Source: Sphingomonas gilva
GTDB lineage: Bacteria; Pseudomonadota; Alphaproteobacteria; Sphingomonadales; Sphingomonadaceae
Length of the DNA stretch: 64,000 bases
Direction: 5' to 3'
NCBI RefSeq assembly: GCF_003515075.1
Contig: NZ_QWLV01000006.1
Coordinates: 149,412-213,411, forward strand
The first letter of the stretch is position 1, and every line of letters begins with the position of its first letter. Under the pieces are notes generated by a model. That model was given only the letters and a program-made list of their open reading frames with translations, was not told the origin of the DNA and ran no database searches. The position numbers and the translations under genes are program-made. Of the stretch, positions 18,197-30,400 are shown one piece after another.

Positions 18197-19314
18197 GCGC
18201 TGCTCTCGCCCGCGCCCTCGAACGCGTCAAGCCGCCGGGCGGCGTCGGCGCGGACGTTGGCCCAGAACAGGCTGTAGTCGTAGACGTGGTAGTTGTTCCC
18301 CGGCAGCACATAGGCGCCCATTTCCGGCGGGTCGCCGATCAGGAGGAAGCCCCGATCGGAACAGCGCGCGGGGACGGCGGCCGGCGTCAGCGTTCCGCTG
18401 GTCAGGTCCGCCGAAGGGACGAGCGTGCCGAGATTGGCCGATGCGGGCGCGTCTCCGGGCATGCCGAGCAGGGGATTGGTGCAGACGATCGGCGTATCTT
18501 CACGCGGCTGGCCGTTGAAGCCGGTGCTGGCGTCGAAGGTGTCGAGGATCAGCGAGGGATCGGCCGGCTCGGCGAAGCTCTGCCACGAAAGGAGACAGCC
18601 CGCCTGATCGGGCGCGGTGCATTCGGGCAGGCCGAGCGCCGGAAGATCGGCGGTGCGCGAGACCGGCCAGCCGACGACATAGGCCGCGACGATCCGCTTC
18701 GCGACCGGCTTGCCGGCGATCTTCTCGCGCAGCAGCCGCGTCAGGTGAAGCGCGCCCTGGCTGTGGCCGGCGAGGATGATCGGGCGGGTGTCGCCCGCTT
18801 CGACGAGGAATTCGTCGAACGCGGCGGCGACGTCGCCATAGGCGAGATCGAGCGCCTGCTGCGCCTCCTCCTGCCCGGTGAGGAACGCGCCGAAGGTCGC
18901 CTGGCGGTAGCGCGGCGCCCAGATGTCCCCGGCGGCGTTGAACGCGCTCGCCTGGCCGCGGACGAACAGCGCGGCGCGGTCATTGGCCTCGGCATTGTCG
19001 AGCGGCGCGTTCCAGCGGGTGCGCTCGAGATAGGAGGTCGGATGGATGAAGAAGATCGCGGCGTCGCCCTTCTCCGCCGGCATCTCGACGCCGGGCGGCA
19101 GGTAGAGCGCCGGGTTGCCGGGCTTGTCGGGGCGGGCGATCCAGGCGTCGGGATCGGCATAGGCGCTCATCGTGCGGGCGGGCGCCGGCTCGAACCGCGC
19201 GGTCGGCACCAGCGCGACGCGCATCAGCTCCGGACCGAACAGGCGGTAGGCGAACAGGGCGGCGATGGCGATCACGATCAGGACTGCGACGACATAGAGG
19301 AACTTTCGGGCCAA
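18139..19314 (-). CDS. DUF3089 alpha/beta-hydrolase-like membrane-anchored protein
   Basis: The ~391-residue protein starts with one transmembrane segment ([19 protein letters not shown]). A DUF3089 domain follows, with the Asn/Asp-rich [14 protein letters not shown] segment and the nucleophile elbow AGHSQGA. The TTG start at 19314 is preferred because GGAG lies 7 bases upstream. An ATG far upstream would add an implausible tail. Members are lipase-like hydrolases with unknown substrates. It is divergent from gatC and overlaps ruvX at its 3' end. Confidence 0.85.
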   Translation of the reverse strand: MARKFLYVVAVLIVIAIAALFAYRLFGPELMRVALVPTARFEPAPARTMSAYADPDAWIARPDKPGNPALYLPPGVEMPAEKGDAAIFFIHPTSYLERTRWNAPLDNAEANDRAALFVRGQASAFNAAGDIWAPRYRQATFGAFLTGQEEAQQALDLAYGDVAAAFDEFLVEAGDTRPIILAGHSQGALHLTRLLREKIAGKPVAKRIVAAYVVGWPVSRTADLPALGLPECTAPDQAGCLLSWQSFAEPADPSLILDTFDASTGFNGQPREDTPIVCTNPLLGMPGDAPASANLGTLVPSADLTSGTLTPAAVPARCSDRGFLLIGDPPEMGAYVLPGNNYHVYDYSLFWANVRADAARRLDAFEGAGESSAWSRPKPPPSAPSSRKAAA

Positions 19315-19407
19315 GATCGATCTCCGTGGTGCAGTGCAGCGTAAACGCCCGCACGCGCAATGTCGTTGCTTGAGGGGGCGGGTGCAAGTCATGCACGCGC
19401 AGGCCGC

Positions 19408-19436
19408 TTGAAGGGCGCGGGCGCGGATGCTAGCCG
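19408..19436 (+). promoter_or_regulatory. Candidate promoter for gatC-gatA
   Basis: TTGAAG (19408-19413) and TAGCCG (19431-19436) are spaced by 17 bases. The gatC ATG follows only 6 bases after the -10, with no ribosome-binding site, so the transcript would be leaderless or nearly so. The -10 match is weak. Confidence 0.35.
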
Positions 19437-19442
19437 CGCCCC

Positions 19443-19726
19443 ATGTCCGTAGATACCGCAACCGTCCGCAAGATCGCGAGCCTGGCGCGCATCCGCATCG
19501 ACGACGCCCAGGCGGAGGCGCTCGCGCCCGAGCTCAACAACATCCTCGGCTGGATCGAGCAGCTGGGCGAGGTCGATGTTTCCGGGGTCGAGCCGATGAC
19601 CGCCGTCATCCCCAATCATCTGCGCCTGCGCGACGACGTGGTGACCGACGGCAATGTCCGCGACAAGGTGCTGGCGAATGCGCCCCAGGCGGAGCACGGC
19701 TTCTTCACCGTGCCCAAGGTGATCGA

Positions 19727-19730
<4 letters not shown>
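19443..19730 (+). CDS. gatC: Asp-tRNA(Asn)/Glu-tRNA(Gln) amidotransferase subunit C
   Basis: The 95-residue protein ([13 protein letters not shown]...[17 protein letters not shown]) is the small GatC subunit that wraps around GatA and GatB and stabilises the complex. The complex amidates mischarged Glu-tRNA(Gln) or Asp-tRNA(Asn). Its stop overlaps the gatA start in ATGA. No Shine-Dalgarno sequence precedes the ATG. Confidence 0.96.
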
Positions 19731-21214
<1,484 letters not shown>

Positions 21215-21227
21215 TTGATCTTGAACC

Positions 21228-21476
21228 CTAGCCGATCACGTCATCCTCGCGCGGCGGAACGCCGCGCTTGCGGGACATGATCTCATCGAATTTTTCGAGA
21301 TTCATGCGCTCATAACGCTCTTCAAAAAAGCGCGCGCTTTCGAGTGCGGAAAGCTTCTCGGCCACCGCCGTCGCCATGAATTGGTTCATGCTAATGCCGT
21401 CCTGCTTCGCATAGCGTTCTACCGCCTGCTTGATCGATCGCGGCAAGCGAAGTTGATAAATTGCCGGTGTCGTCAT
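21228..21476 (-). CDS. Ribbon-helix-helix antitoxin-like protein
   Basis: The 82-residue protein begins IYQLRLPRSIKQAVERYAKQDGISMNQFMATAVAEKLSAL. This is a ribbon-helix-helix DNA-binding domain (strand QLRLP, two helices) with an extended acidic tail that could neutralise a toxin. Its start overlaps the stop of the PIN gene upstream in ATGA, so the toxin is translated first and the two are coupled. That order is the reverse of classical VapBC. The pair lies between gatA and gatB. Confidence 0.85.
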   Translation of the reverse strand: MTTPAIYQLRLPRSIKQAVERYAKQDGISMNQFMATAVAEKLSALESARFFEERYERMNLEKFDEIMSRKRGVPPREDDVIG

Positions 21477-21892
21477 CTTACCTTCTCCAAAGCTTCATGC
21501 GGCAGCCAGCATCCCAGGTTGAAGTCTGCGGGTGCGGAACCGAAATCTCTGCGGTTGAATGTCACAATTGCATCGGCGCCCGAATTCAGGGCGGCTTCGA
21601 GCACCATCTCATCAGCCGGATCACGGATGAGCGGGCGATAAAGATAATAGACCCTGGTCCATTCCGCCACTCCGACCAACAGGTCGAGGAGCGCTTGAAC
21701 TTCGCCTGCGTTGAGTTCGGCGGCGTCCAGATGGTCGGGCAATGTTGCGACGGCTTCATATTCAAGCAACAGAGGCACGCTTACGACAGGTCGAAATGCG
21801 CCGTGTCTGGCCAGTCTCAGCAGTTCCGCAGATGCTCCCGTTGGACTGCGGATACCCGCGACAACAACATCGGTATCGAGCACGAGATTCAT
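21473..21892 (-). CDS. PIN-domain toxin-like ribonuclease
   Basis: The 139-residue protein starts MNLVLDTDVVVAGIRSPTGAS, the first acidic strand of a PIN domain. The later acidic residues are seen in PLLLEYEAV, RDPADEMVLEAAL and GADAIVTFNRRDFG. This resembles COG1569-type toxins. Such proteins cleave RNA with Mg2+. The ATG at 21892 lies a few bases after a -10 element and a perfect palindrome. There is no Shine-Dalgarno sequence, so leaderless translation is likely. It is coupled to the downstream RHH gene. Confidence 0.87.
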   Translation of the reverse strand: MNLVLDTDVVVAGIRSPTGASAELLRLARHGAFRPVVSVPLLLEYEAVATLPDHLDAAELNAGEVQALLDLLVGVAEWTRVYYLYRPLIRDPADEMVLEAALNSGADAIVTFNRRDFGSAPADFNLGCWLPHEALEKVR

Positions 21893-21895
21893 ACC

Positions 21896-21928
21896 ACATA
21901 TGATATGTTTATCTTGACGAGCCGGCAA
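21896..21928 (-). promoter_or_regulatory. Promoter and palindromic operator of the PIN/RHH pair
   Basis: On the minus strand TTGCCG (21923-21928), a 17-base spacer and TATCAT (21900-21905) form a sigma-70-like promoter. The -10 lies inside the perfect 13-base palindrome ACATATGATATGT (21896-21908), a likely site for the RHH protein to repress its own operon. The ATG follows within 4 bases of the palindrome. Confidence 0.65.
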
Positions 21929-21975
21929 GCGATTGAATAGGGCGATCAGGCGAAATTCAAGTCTGAGACCGACGA

Positions 21976-23478
21976 ATGACCGACACAGCATACCGCATCC
22001 AGGGCGCAACCGGCGAGTGGGAGGTCGTGATCGGCCTTGAGGTCCATGCGCAGGTGACGTCGAAGGCCAAATTGTTCTCCGGCGCTGCGACCGATTTCGG
22101 GGCGGAGCCCAATACGCAGGTGTCACTCGTTGACGCCGCGATGCCGGGCATGCTGCCGGTGCCCAACAGGGAATGCGTGCGGCAGGCGGTGCGCACGGGC
22201 ATGGCGATCGACGCCGAGATCAATCGCTGGTCGCGGTTCGACCGGAAGAATTATTTCTACGCCGATCTGCCCCAGGGCTATCAGATCAGCCAGCTCTACC
22301 ACCCGATCGTGGGCGAGGGGCGGATCGCGATCAGCCTGGACGAGAAGGACCCCGACGCCGCGACCAAGGAGATCGGCATCGAGCGCATCCATATCGAACA
22401 GGATGCGGGCAAGCTGATGCACGATCAGCATCCGACGCGCAGCTATGTCGACCTCAACCGCTCGGGCGTCGCGCTGATGGAGATCGTCAGCCGGCCGGAC
22501 ATGCGCTCTCCCGCCGAGGCAGGGGCTTATGTCCGGAAGCTGAGATCGATCCTGCGCTATGTCGGCTCGTGCGACGGCAATATGGAGGAAGGGTCGATGC
22601 GCGCCGACGTCAATGTCAGCGTGCGCAAGCCGGGCGATCCGTTCGGCACGCGGACCGAGACCAAGAATGTGAACTCGGTGCGCTTCGTCATGGCGGCGAT
22701 CGAGCATGAGGCGCGCCGCCAGGTCGAGGTGCTGGAGGACGGCGGCACGATCGTCCAGGAGACGCGGCTGTTCGATCCCGACAAGGGCGTGACTCGATCG
22801 ATGCGGTCCAAGGAGGATGCGCACGATTACCGCTATTTCCCCGATCCCGACCTGCTGCCGCTCGAGCTGGACGACGCGTTCCTGGAGGAATGCCGCCAGT
22901 CGCTGCCCGAGCTGCCCGACGCCAAGCGGCGGCGGTACGAGGAGGCGCTGGGCCTTTCCGCCTACAACGCCGCGGTGCTGACCGCCGAGGCCGAGACCGC
23001 GCGCTGGTTCGAGGCGCTGCTCGCCGAAGGCGCGCGCATCCAGGGCAAGGGCGAGGCGGAAGTGGCCAAGGCCTCGGCCAACTGGCTGCTGTCCGATCTG
23101 TTCGGCGCATTGAACCGGCTGGGCAAGGATCTGGACGACAGCCCGGTCTCGCCGCTCAAGGGCGCGGAACTGCTGGCGCTGGTCGCCGACGGCACGATTT
23201 CGGGCACGCTCGGCAAGCAGGTGTTCGAGATCATGCTGGAGACCGGCGACGGCGCGGAGCAGATCGTCGAGGAACGCGGCCTCAAGCAGACCAGCGACAC
23301 CGGCGCGATCGAGGCGGAGATCGCCAAGGTGCTCGACGCCAACCCCGACAAGGTGGCCGAGTATCGTGGCGGCAAGGACAAGCTGTTCGGCTTCTTCGTC
23401 GGCCAGACGATGCGCGCGATGGCCGGCAAGGCCAACCCGGCCGTGGTCAACGAGCTGCTGAAGAAGGCGCTGGGCTGA
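21976..23478 (+). CDS. gatB: Asp-tRNA(Asn)/Glu-tRNA(Gln) amidotransferase subunit B
   Basis: GatB binds the mischarged tRNA, activates it with ATP and completes transamidation. The 500-residue protein shows [21 protein letters not shown], the [17 protein letters not shown] motif and [12 protein letters not shown], with the YqeY/helical tail domain in the last 150 residues. It is separated from gatA by the toxin-antitoxin locus, so the usual gatCAB operon is split. Confidence 0.97.
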   Translation: MTDTAYRIQGATGEWEVVIGLEVHAQVTSKAKLFSGAATDFGAEPNTQVSLVDAAMPGMLPVPNRECVRQAVRTGMAIDAEINRWSRFDRKNYFYADLPQGYQISQLYHPIVGEGRIAISLDEKDPDAATKEIGIERIHIEQDAGKLMHDQHPTRSYVDLNRSGVALMEIVSRPDMRSPAEAGAYVRKLRSILRYVGSCDGNMEEGSMRADVNVSVRKPGDPFGTRTETKNVNSVRFVMAAIEHEARRQVEVLEDGGTIVQETRLFDPDKGVTRSMRSKEDAHDYRYFPDPDLLPLELDDAFLEECRQSLPELPDAKRRRYEEALGLSAYNAAVLTAEAETARWFEALLAEGARIQGKGEAEVAKASANWLLSDLFGALNRLGKDLDDSPVSPLKGAELLALVADGTISGTLGKQVFEIMLETGDGAEQIVEERGLKQTSDTGAIEAEIAKVLDANPDKVAEYRGGKDKLFGFFVGQTMRAMAGKANPAVVNELLKKALG

Positions 23479-23573
23479 CGCGACTTGCGCGAGGACGCGC
23501 GGCGGATAGTATCGAAGCAGGAGACGAATCGGGGGCGGTTCGATCCATTCGGGGGAGCATGGCCGGGGGGCTT

Positions 23574-24179
23574 ATGAAGAGATCGGTATTCGCGGCTGCG
23601 TGCGCGATGGCGTGCGTCGGTTCGGTCGTGCAGGCACAAACCGCGGGGGCGGTGATCGCCGAGAGCGCATCACCCTTTGCGGCTGCGACCATCAGCAACA
23701 CGGATGCGGCGAGCGTGACCATGCCGGCGCTCACCTTCGAGCCGGAAGGCGACGAGGCGAAAGACTTCGACAAATATTATTACTTCCATCGCGCGGAGAC
23801 CGACTTCGCCACCGCCTATGCCGATATCAGCGAATGCGATGGCTATGCCAGCGGCCTTTCAAGCGGGATGGGGTATACGCAGGTGCCCTATCCCTATGCC
23901 GGCACGCTGGGCGGCGCGATTGGCGGCGCACTCGGCAATGCCATTGCGGACGCGATCTTCGGTTCGGGCGAACGCCGCCGCGTCCGACGGATGAACATGC
24001 GGGCATGCATGCATTTCAAGGGGTATGACCGGTATGGTCTGCCCAAGGCCTTCTGGGAAAAGTTCAATTTCGAGGAAGGTATGGGATCGGTCGAGCCCAA
24101 GCGCCGCGTCGCTATGCTGCGTCAGCAGGCGCTGGTTGCGGCGACCGCATTGCCCGTCGGGAAGGCTTTGGGGCAATGA
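23574..24179 (+). CDS. Hypothetical exported protein with glycine-zipper-like segment
   Basis: The 201-residue protein has a signal peptide (MKRSVFAAACAMACVGSVVQAQ). The region YPYAGTLGGAIGGALGNAIADAIFGSG resembles a glycine zipper that could insert in a membrane. An upstream in-frame ATG at 23559 has GGGGGAG before it and is an equally possible start. I do not recognise a named family. Its stop overlaps the start of the next exported protein, so the two are probably coexpressed. Confidence 0.75.
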   Translation: MKRSVFAAACAMACVGSVVQAQTAGAVIAESASPFAAATISNTDAASVTMPALTFEPEGDEAKDFDKYYYFHRAETDFATAYADISECDGYASGLSSGMGYTQVPYPYAGTLGGAIGGALGNAIADAIFGSGERRRVRRMNMRACMHFKGYDRYGLPKAFWEKFNFEEGMGSVEPKRRVAMLRQQALVAATALPVGKALGQ

Positions 24180-25051
24180 AGCGCATCGCAATCGTCGTGG
24201 CCATAGCCGCCGCCTTCACTGCTTCGGCGGCGCCGGCGCAAGACCATGTCTTTGTCGAGGCGAAGCCGGTCAAGGATAAGCCCACGATCGCGCTGTCGCC
24301 GGACCGCGCCTACATTATGATACGCGCCGAAGACCAGACGGCGTTCATGTTCATGAAGGATCCCGATCCCGAGGATCAGGCCGAATACGACCGGTTGCGC
24401 GCCGAAGCCTATGCCGAGGAACGTGAGCGCTACACCAAGAAGCTCGCAAGATATGAGCGCGACATGGCTGCCCATGACAAGGCGGGGGCAGGCGCGATGC
24501 GCGCGCCTCCAAAAAAACCGGACGAACTGACGGAAGCGAACTTTGCCTTCACGCCGTTTCCTCTGATTGCACAGGTCGCGGTGGGGCCGGTGAACAGGCT
24601 GAGCAAGGCAAAGGGCAATTCCGTGTATCTTACGGAAGTCACCCCAGGGACCTATCGTCTGTACGGACCGGTGATGGAGGGGCCACAGGGCATGGCCGGC
24701 ATGTGCTTCTGCATGGGCAGCGTCCGATTCACTGCCAGGGCGGGTCAGGTCACCGATTTGGGTAAGGCTGTCTTGCTGCCCTTGCCGACGGTGCCGGCCG
24801 GCGACTCTTCCTTTCCTAAGGTGATCGGCTATGGAATAGAGCCGGCGACGCCTGCCATGCCTGTCGATCCACGTCTGTCCAGCGCTACGATTGAACCTGC
24901 GGCATACCGCCCCGCCGGCAAGCTGCCAAATTTCTTCGGGCTACCGATAGGCCGACTGCAGCCAATTCCCGGCGTCTTTGCTTATGACCGGGACAGGGTC
25001 ATCGATCTGACGGGCGATCAGGCTGGCGCTTCGGCCCCGGGCGCGAACTAA
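24176..25051 (+). CDS. Hypothetical exported protein
   Basis: The 291-residue protein begins MKRIAIVVAIAAAFTASAAPAQ, a signal peptide. It has a charged coiled segment (YDRLRAEAYAEERERYTKKLARYERDM) near residues 65-95 and a predicted beta-rich second half with MCFCMGS. No enzymatic motif is seen. It overlaps the preceding gene in ATGA. Function is unknown. Confidence 0.75.
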   Translation: MKRIAIVVAIAAAFTASAAPAQDHVFVEAKPVKDKPTIALSPDRAYIMIRAEDQTAFMFMKDPDPEDQAEYDRLRAEAYAEERERYTKKLARYERDMAAHDKAGAGAMRAPPKKPDELTEANFAFTPFPLIAQVAVGPVNRLSKAKGNSVYLTEVTPGTYRLYGPVMEGPQGMAGMCFCMGSVRFTARAGQVTDLGKAVLLPLPTVPAGDSSFPKVIGYGIEPATPAMPVDPRLSSATIEPAAYRPAGKLPNFFGLPIGRLQPIPGVFAYDRDRVIDLTGDQAGASAPGAN

Positions 25052-25057
25052 TCTGCC

Positions 25058-25273
25058 TCAGCCATCCCCGGTCGGCGATCCCGGCGCGACGTCCTGGTTC
25101 TTGACCACGCCGGCGGTGCCGCCGACGCCGTCCTCCGCGCCGGCGTCCTCCAAGGGCGATGTCTCGTCGCCGCCCTGGGCGCGCTCCGCATCGTCCTTGC
25201 GGCTTTCGACGACCTGCTGGATATCGCTGCGGGGATCGTCGTCCCGATCCTCGGGTCCGCGCCGGCCGCTCAT
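25058..25273 (-). CDS. Small acidic hypothetical protein
   Basis: The 71-residue protein (MSGRRGPEDRDDDPRSDIQQV) is strongly charged and likely disordered. Its ATG overlaps the stop of the small gene upstream (ATGA), which supports real translation. No function can be given. Confidence 0.55.
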   Translation of the reverse strand: MSGRRGPEDRDDDPRSDIQQVVESRKDDAERAQGGDETSPLEDAGAEDGVGGTAGVVKNQDVAPGSPTGDG

Positions 25274-25440
25274 GCGGCTTCTCCCGGCGGCGGGGTCTCG
25301 ATCGGGCCCTGATCGGGCGAGGGATCGTCGATCGGTGCGGGATTGTCCTGATCGGGGGTGGGCGGGATGATCTCGTCGGGCGTGCTGCCGGGGGACAGCG
25401 GATCGCCGCCGGGGTCCGGATTATTAGGTACGCTGGCCAT
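25270..25440 (-). CDS. Small proline/aspartate-rich hypothetical protein
   Basis: The 56-residue protein (MASVPNNPDPGGDPLSPGST and on) is Pro/Asp-rich and probably unstructured. AAGGAG lies 7 bases upstream of the ATG at 25440, a good ribosome site. The stop overlaps the start of the next small gene. It resembles small Pro-rich proteins common in sphingomonads, but I know of no function. Confidence 0.6.
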   Translation of the reverse strand: MASVPNNPDPGGDPLSPGSTPDEIIPPTPDQDNPAPIDDPSPDQGPIETPPPGEAA

Positions 25441-25498
25441 CACATATCTCCTTTGGCCCTCTTCAACGCGTCAGTCGCCGCCCGGCTCCACCGCTCGC

Positions 25499-25526
25499 TT
25501 GCCCTTCGCCCGCGCCCTGCTATAGA
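25499..25526 (+). promoter_or_regulatory. Candidate promoter of tRNA-Leu
   Basis: TTGCCC (25499-25504) and TATAGA (25521-25526) are spaced by 16 bases and end 24 bases before the tRNA. The transcript would begin just upstream of the mature 5' end. Confidence 0.5.
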
Positions 25527-25550
25527 CCGCCGCCGACCGGCGGTGTCCAA

Positions 25551-25635
25551 GCGGGCGTGGCGGAACTGGTAGACGCGCCAGATTTAGGTTCTGGTATCGC
25601 AAGATGTGGGGGTTCGAGTCCCTTCGCCCGCACCA
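25551..25635 (+). tRNA. tRNA-Leu(UAG)
   Basis: The 85-base cloverleaf has acceptor arms GCGGGCG and CGCCCGC, anticodon stem CCAGA/TCTGG around the loop TTTAGGT with anticodon TAG, a long variable arm as expected for leucine, a GTTCGAGTC T-arm and encoded CCA. It reads CUN codons. Confidence 0.96.
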
Positions 25636-25698
25636 GTTTTCCGAAGCGGAAGCTGGGGCACCCGAAATTCTCTTCCGATTAAAGGCATCGAACGAGCA

Positions 25699-27339
25699 AT
25701 GCAGACTGTCGAGACGTTGAACGAGGGCCTGAAGCGCGCCTATACGCTCACCATCACCGCCAAGGAGATCGACGGCAAGGTCGACGCCGAGCTGAAGCGC
25801 GTCGCGCCGCAGGTGCGCATGCCCGGCTTCCGCCCCGGCAAGGTGCCCGCCAACCTCGTCAAGAAGATGCACGGCCCGGCGCTGATGCAGGACGCGCTCA
25901 ACAGCTCGATCCAGGAAGGCGTGCAGAAGCTGATGGCCGACAACAAGCTGCGTCCCGCGATGCAGCCCTCGGTCGAGCTGGGCGAGGGCTATGAGCCCGG
26001 CAAGAATGCCGAGGTGAAGGTCGAGCTGGAAGTGCTGCCGCAGGTGCCGGCGCCCAAGATCGAGGAGCTGAAGCTCGAGCGGCTGACCGCGCCGGTCGAC
26101 GACACCGCGGTCGACACGCAGATCGCGCGGATCGCCGAGGGCCAGACCCAGTATGACGACGCGCCCAAGGCCCATAAGGCCAAGGAAGGCGACCTGGTGG
26201 TGATGGATTTCACCGGCAAGGTCGACGGCGTCGCATTCGAGGGCGGCACGGGCACGGACATGTCGGTGGCGATCGGTTCCGGCCGCCTGATCCCGGGCTT
26301 CGAGGACCAGCTGGTCGGCGTCAAGACCGGCGACGAGAAGCAGATCAAGGTCACTTTCCCGGCGGATTACGGCGCGAAGGATCTGGCCGGCAAGGACGCG
26401 ACCTTCGATCTGGTGATCAAGCAGGTGAAGCTGCCCGGCGACACCAGGATCGACGATGCCTTCGCCAAGTCTCTGGGCCTCGAAAGCCTCGACAAGCTCA
26501 AGGAGCTGATCCGCGGGCAGATCGAGCAGGAGCATAACGGGCTCACCCGCACGCACATGAAGCGCAAGCTGCTCGATCAGCTGGCCGAGGGCCATGATTT
26601 CGACGTGCCGCCGTCTATGGTGGAGGCCGAGTTCAACCAGATCTGGGCGCAGCTGGAGCATGAGGCGAGCCATGAGGCCGACCCGGCCGCTGCGATGAAG
26701 GAGATGGAGGCCGAGCGCGACGATTACCGCAAGATCGCCGAACGCCGCGTGCGGCTGGGCCTGCTCCTTTCCGAGATCGGCCAGGCCAACGGCGTCGAGG
26801 TCAGCCAGCAGGAGATGAACCGGCTGATCATGCAGGCCGCGCAGCAATATCGCGGCGAGGAGCAGCAGCGCTTCATCCAGTACGTCCAGCAGGAGCCGAT
26901 GGCCGCAGCCCAGCTGCGCGCGCCCCTCTACGAGGACAAGGTGGTCGATTTCCTGTTCGGCAAGGCGGAGATCAGCGACCGCGAGGTCGCCCGCGCCGAT
27001 CTGGAAGCGGCGATCGAATCCGAGGACGGCCACGTCCACGGGCCGGGCTGCGGGCACGATCACGATCATGACGAAAAGTCCAAGGCGAAGAAGGCGGCGG
27101 CGAAGAAGCCCGCCAAGTCCGAAGCCGTGACCGAAGAAGCGAAGCCCGCCGCGAAGAAGGCTCCCGCCAAGAAGGCGGAAGCGGCCGAAGCCAAGCCGGC
27201 GCCGGTGAAGAAGGCCGAGGCGGCCGAAGCCAAGCCCGCAGCGGCCAAGAAGGCGCCCGCGAAGAAGGACGCGCCTGCGAAGGAGACCGCGCCCGCCAAG
27301 AAGGCTCCGGCCAAGAAGCCGGCCGCCAAGAAGGCGTAA
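25699..27339 (+). CDS. tig: Trigger factor with long basic C-terminal tail
   Basis: Trigger factor is the ribosome-bound chaperone and prolyl isomerase. The 546-residue protein has the ribosome-docking signature GFRPGKVP at 43-50, the FKBP-type domain (GDLVVMDFTGKVDGVAFEGG to ~235) and the helical arms. Beyond about residue 440 it adds a His-rich GHVHGPGCGHDHDHDEK segment and about 90 residues of Lys/Ala/Pro repeats like a histone H1 tail, which makes it roughly 100 residues longer than usual. The start MQTVETLNEG at 25699 is the conserved one. Confidence 0.95.
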   Translation: MQTVETLNEGLKRAYTLTITAKEIDGKVDAELKRVAPQVRMPGFRPGKVPANLVKKMHGPALMQDALNSSIQEGVQKLMADNKLRPAMQPSVELGEGYEPGKNAEVKVELEVLPQVPAPKIEELKLERLTAPVDDTAVDTQIARIAEGQTQYDDAPKAHKAKEGDLVVMDFTGKVDGVAFEGGTGTDMSVAIGSGRLIPGFEDQLVGVKTGDEKQIKVTFPADYGAKDLAGKDATFDLVIKQVKLPGDTRIDDAFAKSLGLESLDKLKELIRGQIEQEHNGLTRTHMKRKLLDQLAEGHDFDVPPSMVEAEFNQIWAQLEHEASHEADPAAAMKEMEAERDDYRKIAERRVRLGLLLSEIGQANGVEVSQQEMNRLIMQAAQQYRGEEQQRFIQYVQQEPMAAAQLRAPLYEDKVVDFLFGKAEISDREVARADLEAAIESEDGHVHGPGCGHDHDHDEKSKAKKAAAKKPAKSEAVTEEAKPAAKKAPAKKAEAAEAKPAPVKKAEAAEAKPAAAKKAPAKKDAPAKETAPAKKAPAKKPAAKKA

Positions 27340-27375
27340 ACCTTCGTCCGCTAGGGACGGGGCAGGGGGTGTCGT

Positions 27376-28302
27376 TTGCGGATCGCGGTTCTTCTGCCCT
27401 GCTATAACGAGGAAGCCGCGATCGGGCAGACGGTCGCGGCGTTCCATGCCGCGCTGCCCCAGGCGAAGATCTACGTCTTCGACAACAACAGCGGCGACCG
27501 GACCGTGTCGGTCGCGCGCGGCGCGGGGGCGATCGTTCGCGGCGAGCGGATGCAGGGCAAGGGCCATGTCGTGCGGCGGATGTTCGCCGATATCGACGCC
27601 GACATCTATGTCATGGCCGACGGCGACGCGACCTATGACGCAGCGTCCGCGCCGAAGCTGATCGCGCGCATGCTCGACGAGCAGCTCGACATGGTGGTCG
27701 GCGCGCGGGTGGATGACGACGTCGCCGCCTATCGCCGCGGGCACCGGTTCGGCAACCGGCTGATGACCGGCATCCTCGCGCAGCTGTTCGGCCGGAGTTT
27801 CAGCGATATCTTCTCGGGTTACCGGGTGTTTTCGCGACGCTTCGTGAAGAGTTTCCCGCTGCTTTCGGCAGGCTTCGAGATCGAGACCGAGATCAGCGTC
27901 CATGCGCTCGAACTCAGGATGCCGGTGGCGGAGATCGAGACGCCCTATTTCGCGCGGCCCGAGGGGTCCGAATCGAAGCTCAGCACCTATGGCGACGGTT
28001 TCCGCATCCTGCGCACCATCGCCACGCTCTATCGCATCGAGCGGCCGCTGCTGTTCTTCGGCGTGCTGGCGGCGCTGCTGGCGCTGGCGGCGGTGATCCT
28101 CGCCATCCCGCTGATGCTGACCTATGCCGAGACCGGGCTGGTGCCGCGCTTCCCGACGGCCATCCTCGCCACCGGCCTGATGATCCTCGCGTCGCTGAGC
28201 TTCTTCGCCGGGCTGATCCTCGACACCGTGGTGCGCGGACGGCGCGAGGTGAAGCGGCTCGCCTATCTGGCGCATCCCGCGCCCGGCGCCGACACCCCTT
28301 GA
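27376..28302 (+). CDS. Family 2 glycosyltransferase, membrane-associated
   Basis: The 308-residue protein begins RIAVLLPCYNEEAAIG, a GT-A fold nucleotide-sugar site, with DNNSGD and MADGDATYDAA as the acidic metal motifs. Two C-terminal transmembrane segments (LLFFGVLAALLALAAVILAIP and ILATGLMILASLSFFAGLIL) anchor it. It resembles dolichol-phosphate mannosyltransferase-like enzymes. Acceptor and donor are unknown. The start is TTG at 27376, with AGGGGG about 8 bases upstream. Confidence 0.88.
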   Translation: MRIAVLLPCYNEEAAIGQTVAAFHAALPQAKIYVFDNNSGDRTVSVARGAGAIVRGERMQGKGHVVRRMFADIDADIYVMADGDATYDAASAPKLIARMLDEQLDMVVGARVDDDVAAYRRGHRFGNRLMTGILAQLFGRSFSDIFSGYRVFSRRFVKSFPLLSAGFEIETEISVHALELRMPVAEIETPYFARPEGSESKLSTYGDGFRILRTIATLYRIERPLLFFGVLAALLALAAVILAIPLMLTYAETGLVPRFPTAILATGLMILASLSFFAGLILDTVVRGRREVKRLAYLAHPAPGADTP

Positions 28303-28376
28303 AGCGCGGCGCACGAACCGCGATGTAGGGCCCGGGCGGCGCTCCCTTCGCGCCGTGGGCAAACCAGAGAGACTTT

Positions 28377-29027
28377 ATGCACCCGCTTCACGATGCACTC
28401 GTTCCCATCGTCATCGAACAGTCGAACCGCGGCGAGCGCAGCTTCGACATCTTCTCGCGGCTGCTGCGCGAGCGCATCATCTTCGTGACGGGCCAGGTCG
28501 AGGACCACATGGCCTCGCTGATCACCGCCCAGCTGCTCTTCCTCGAGTCCGAGAACCCGAAGAAGGACATCTACATGTACATCAACTCGCCGGGCGGCGT
28601 GGTGACGGCGGGCATGGCGATCCACGACACCATGCAGTATATTCGCCCGCGCGTCGGCACGGTGTGCATCGGCCAGGCGGCGTCGATGGGCAGCTTCCTG
28701 CTCGCCGCCGGCGAGCCGGGCATGCGCGTCGCGCTCAGCAATGCGCGAATCATGATCCACCAGCCTTCGGGCGGCGCGCAGGGCATGGCGACCGACATCG
28801 AGATCCAGGCCAGGGAAATCCTGCGCATCCGCCACCGGCTGAACGAGCTTTACGCGAAATATACCGGCCAGCCGCTGGAGGAGATCGAAAAAGCAATGGA
28901 TCGCGACAAGTTCCTGTCGACCGACGAAGCCAAGGCGTTCGGCCTGATCGACGAGGTGTTCGACAAGCGGCCGAGCCCGGCGGACGATCCCGTCGGTCAG
29001 GCGGTGAACGGCGACAAGGCCGATTAG
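28377..29027 (+). CDS. clpP: ATP-dependent Clp protease proteolytic subunit
   Basis: The 216-residue serine protease forms the heptameric rings of ClpXP/ClpAP. The catalytic Ser103 lies in [14 protein letters not shown], His128 in [11 protein letters not shown] and an Asp near residue 177. It is directly upstream of clpX, so the two subunits are likely made together, and the cluster also holds tig and lon. Confidence 0.97.
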   Translation: MHPLHDALVPIVIEQSNRGERSFDIFSRLLRERIIFVTGQVEDHMASLITAQLLFLESENPKKDIYMYINSPGGVVTAGMAIHDTMQYIRPRVGTVCIGQAASMGSFLLAAGEPGMRVALSNARIMIHQPSGGAQGMATDIEIQAREILRIRHRLNELYAKYTGQPLEEIEKAMDRDKFLSTDEAKAFGLIDEVFDKRPSPADDPVGQAVNGDKAD

Positions 29028-29128
29028 GCGGTAAAGATTTTAGGCAATTGCCGCTTAGGATGTTTGCGGGCTACCATGGTCCGCCACGATGAGCTGTGCG
29101 CGGAGGCCCCGCGCCAAGGATGGATTGA

Positions 29129-30396
<1,268 letters not shown>

Positions 30397-30400
<4 letters not shown>

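Noticed and set aside
25551..25635. Attachment site of an integrated element at the tRNA-Leu gene
   Set aside because: No integrase and no repeat of the tRNA 3' end are found in the window.
25471..28362. A 963-residue open frame on the minus strand
   Set aside because: It lies antisense to tig and the glycosyltransferase, is Arg/Leu/Gly-rich and has no domain. Long antisense frames are expected in high-GC DNA.
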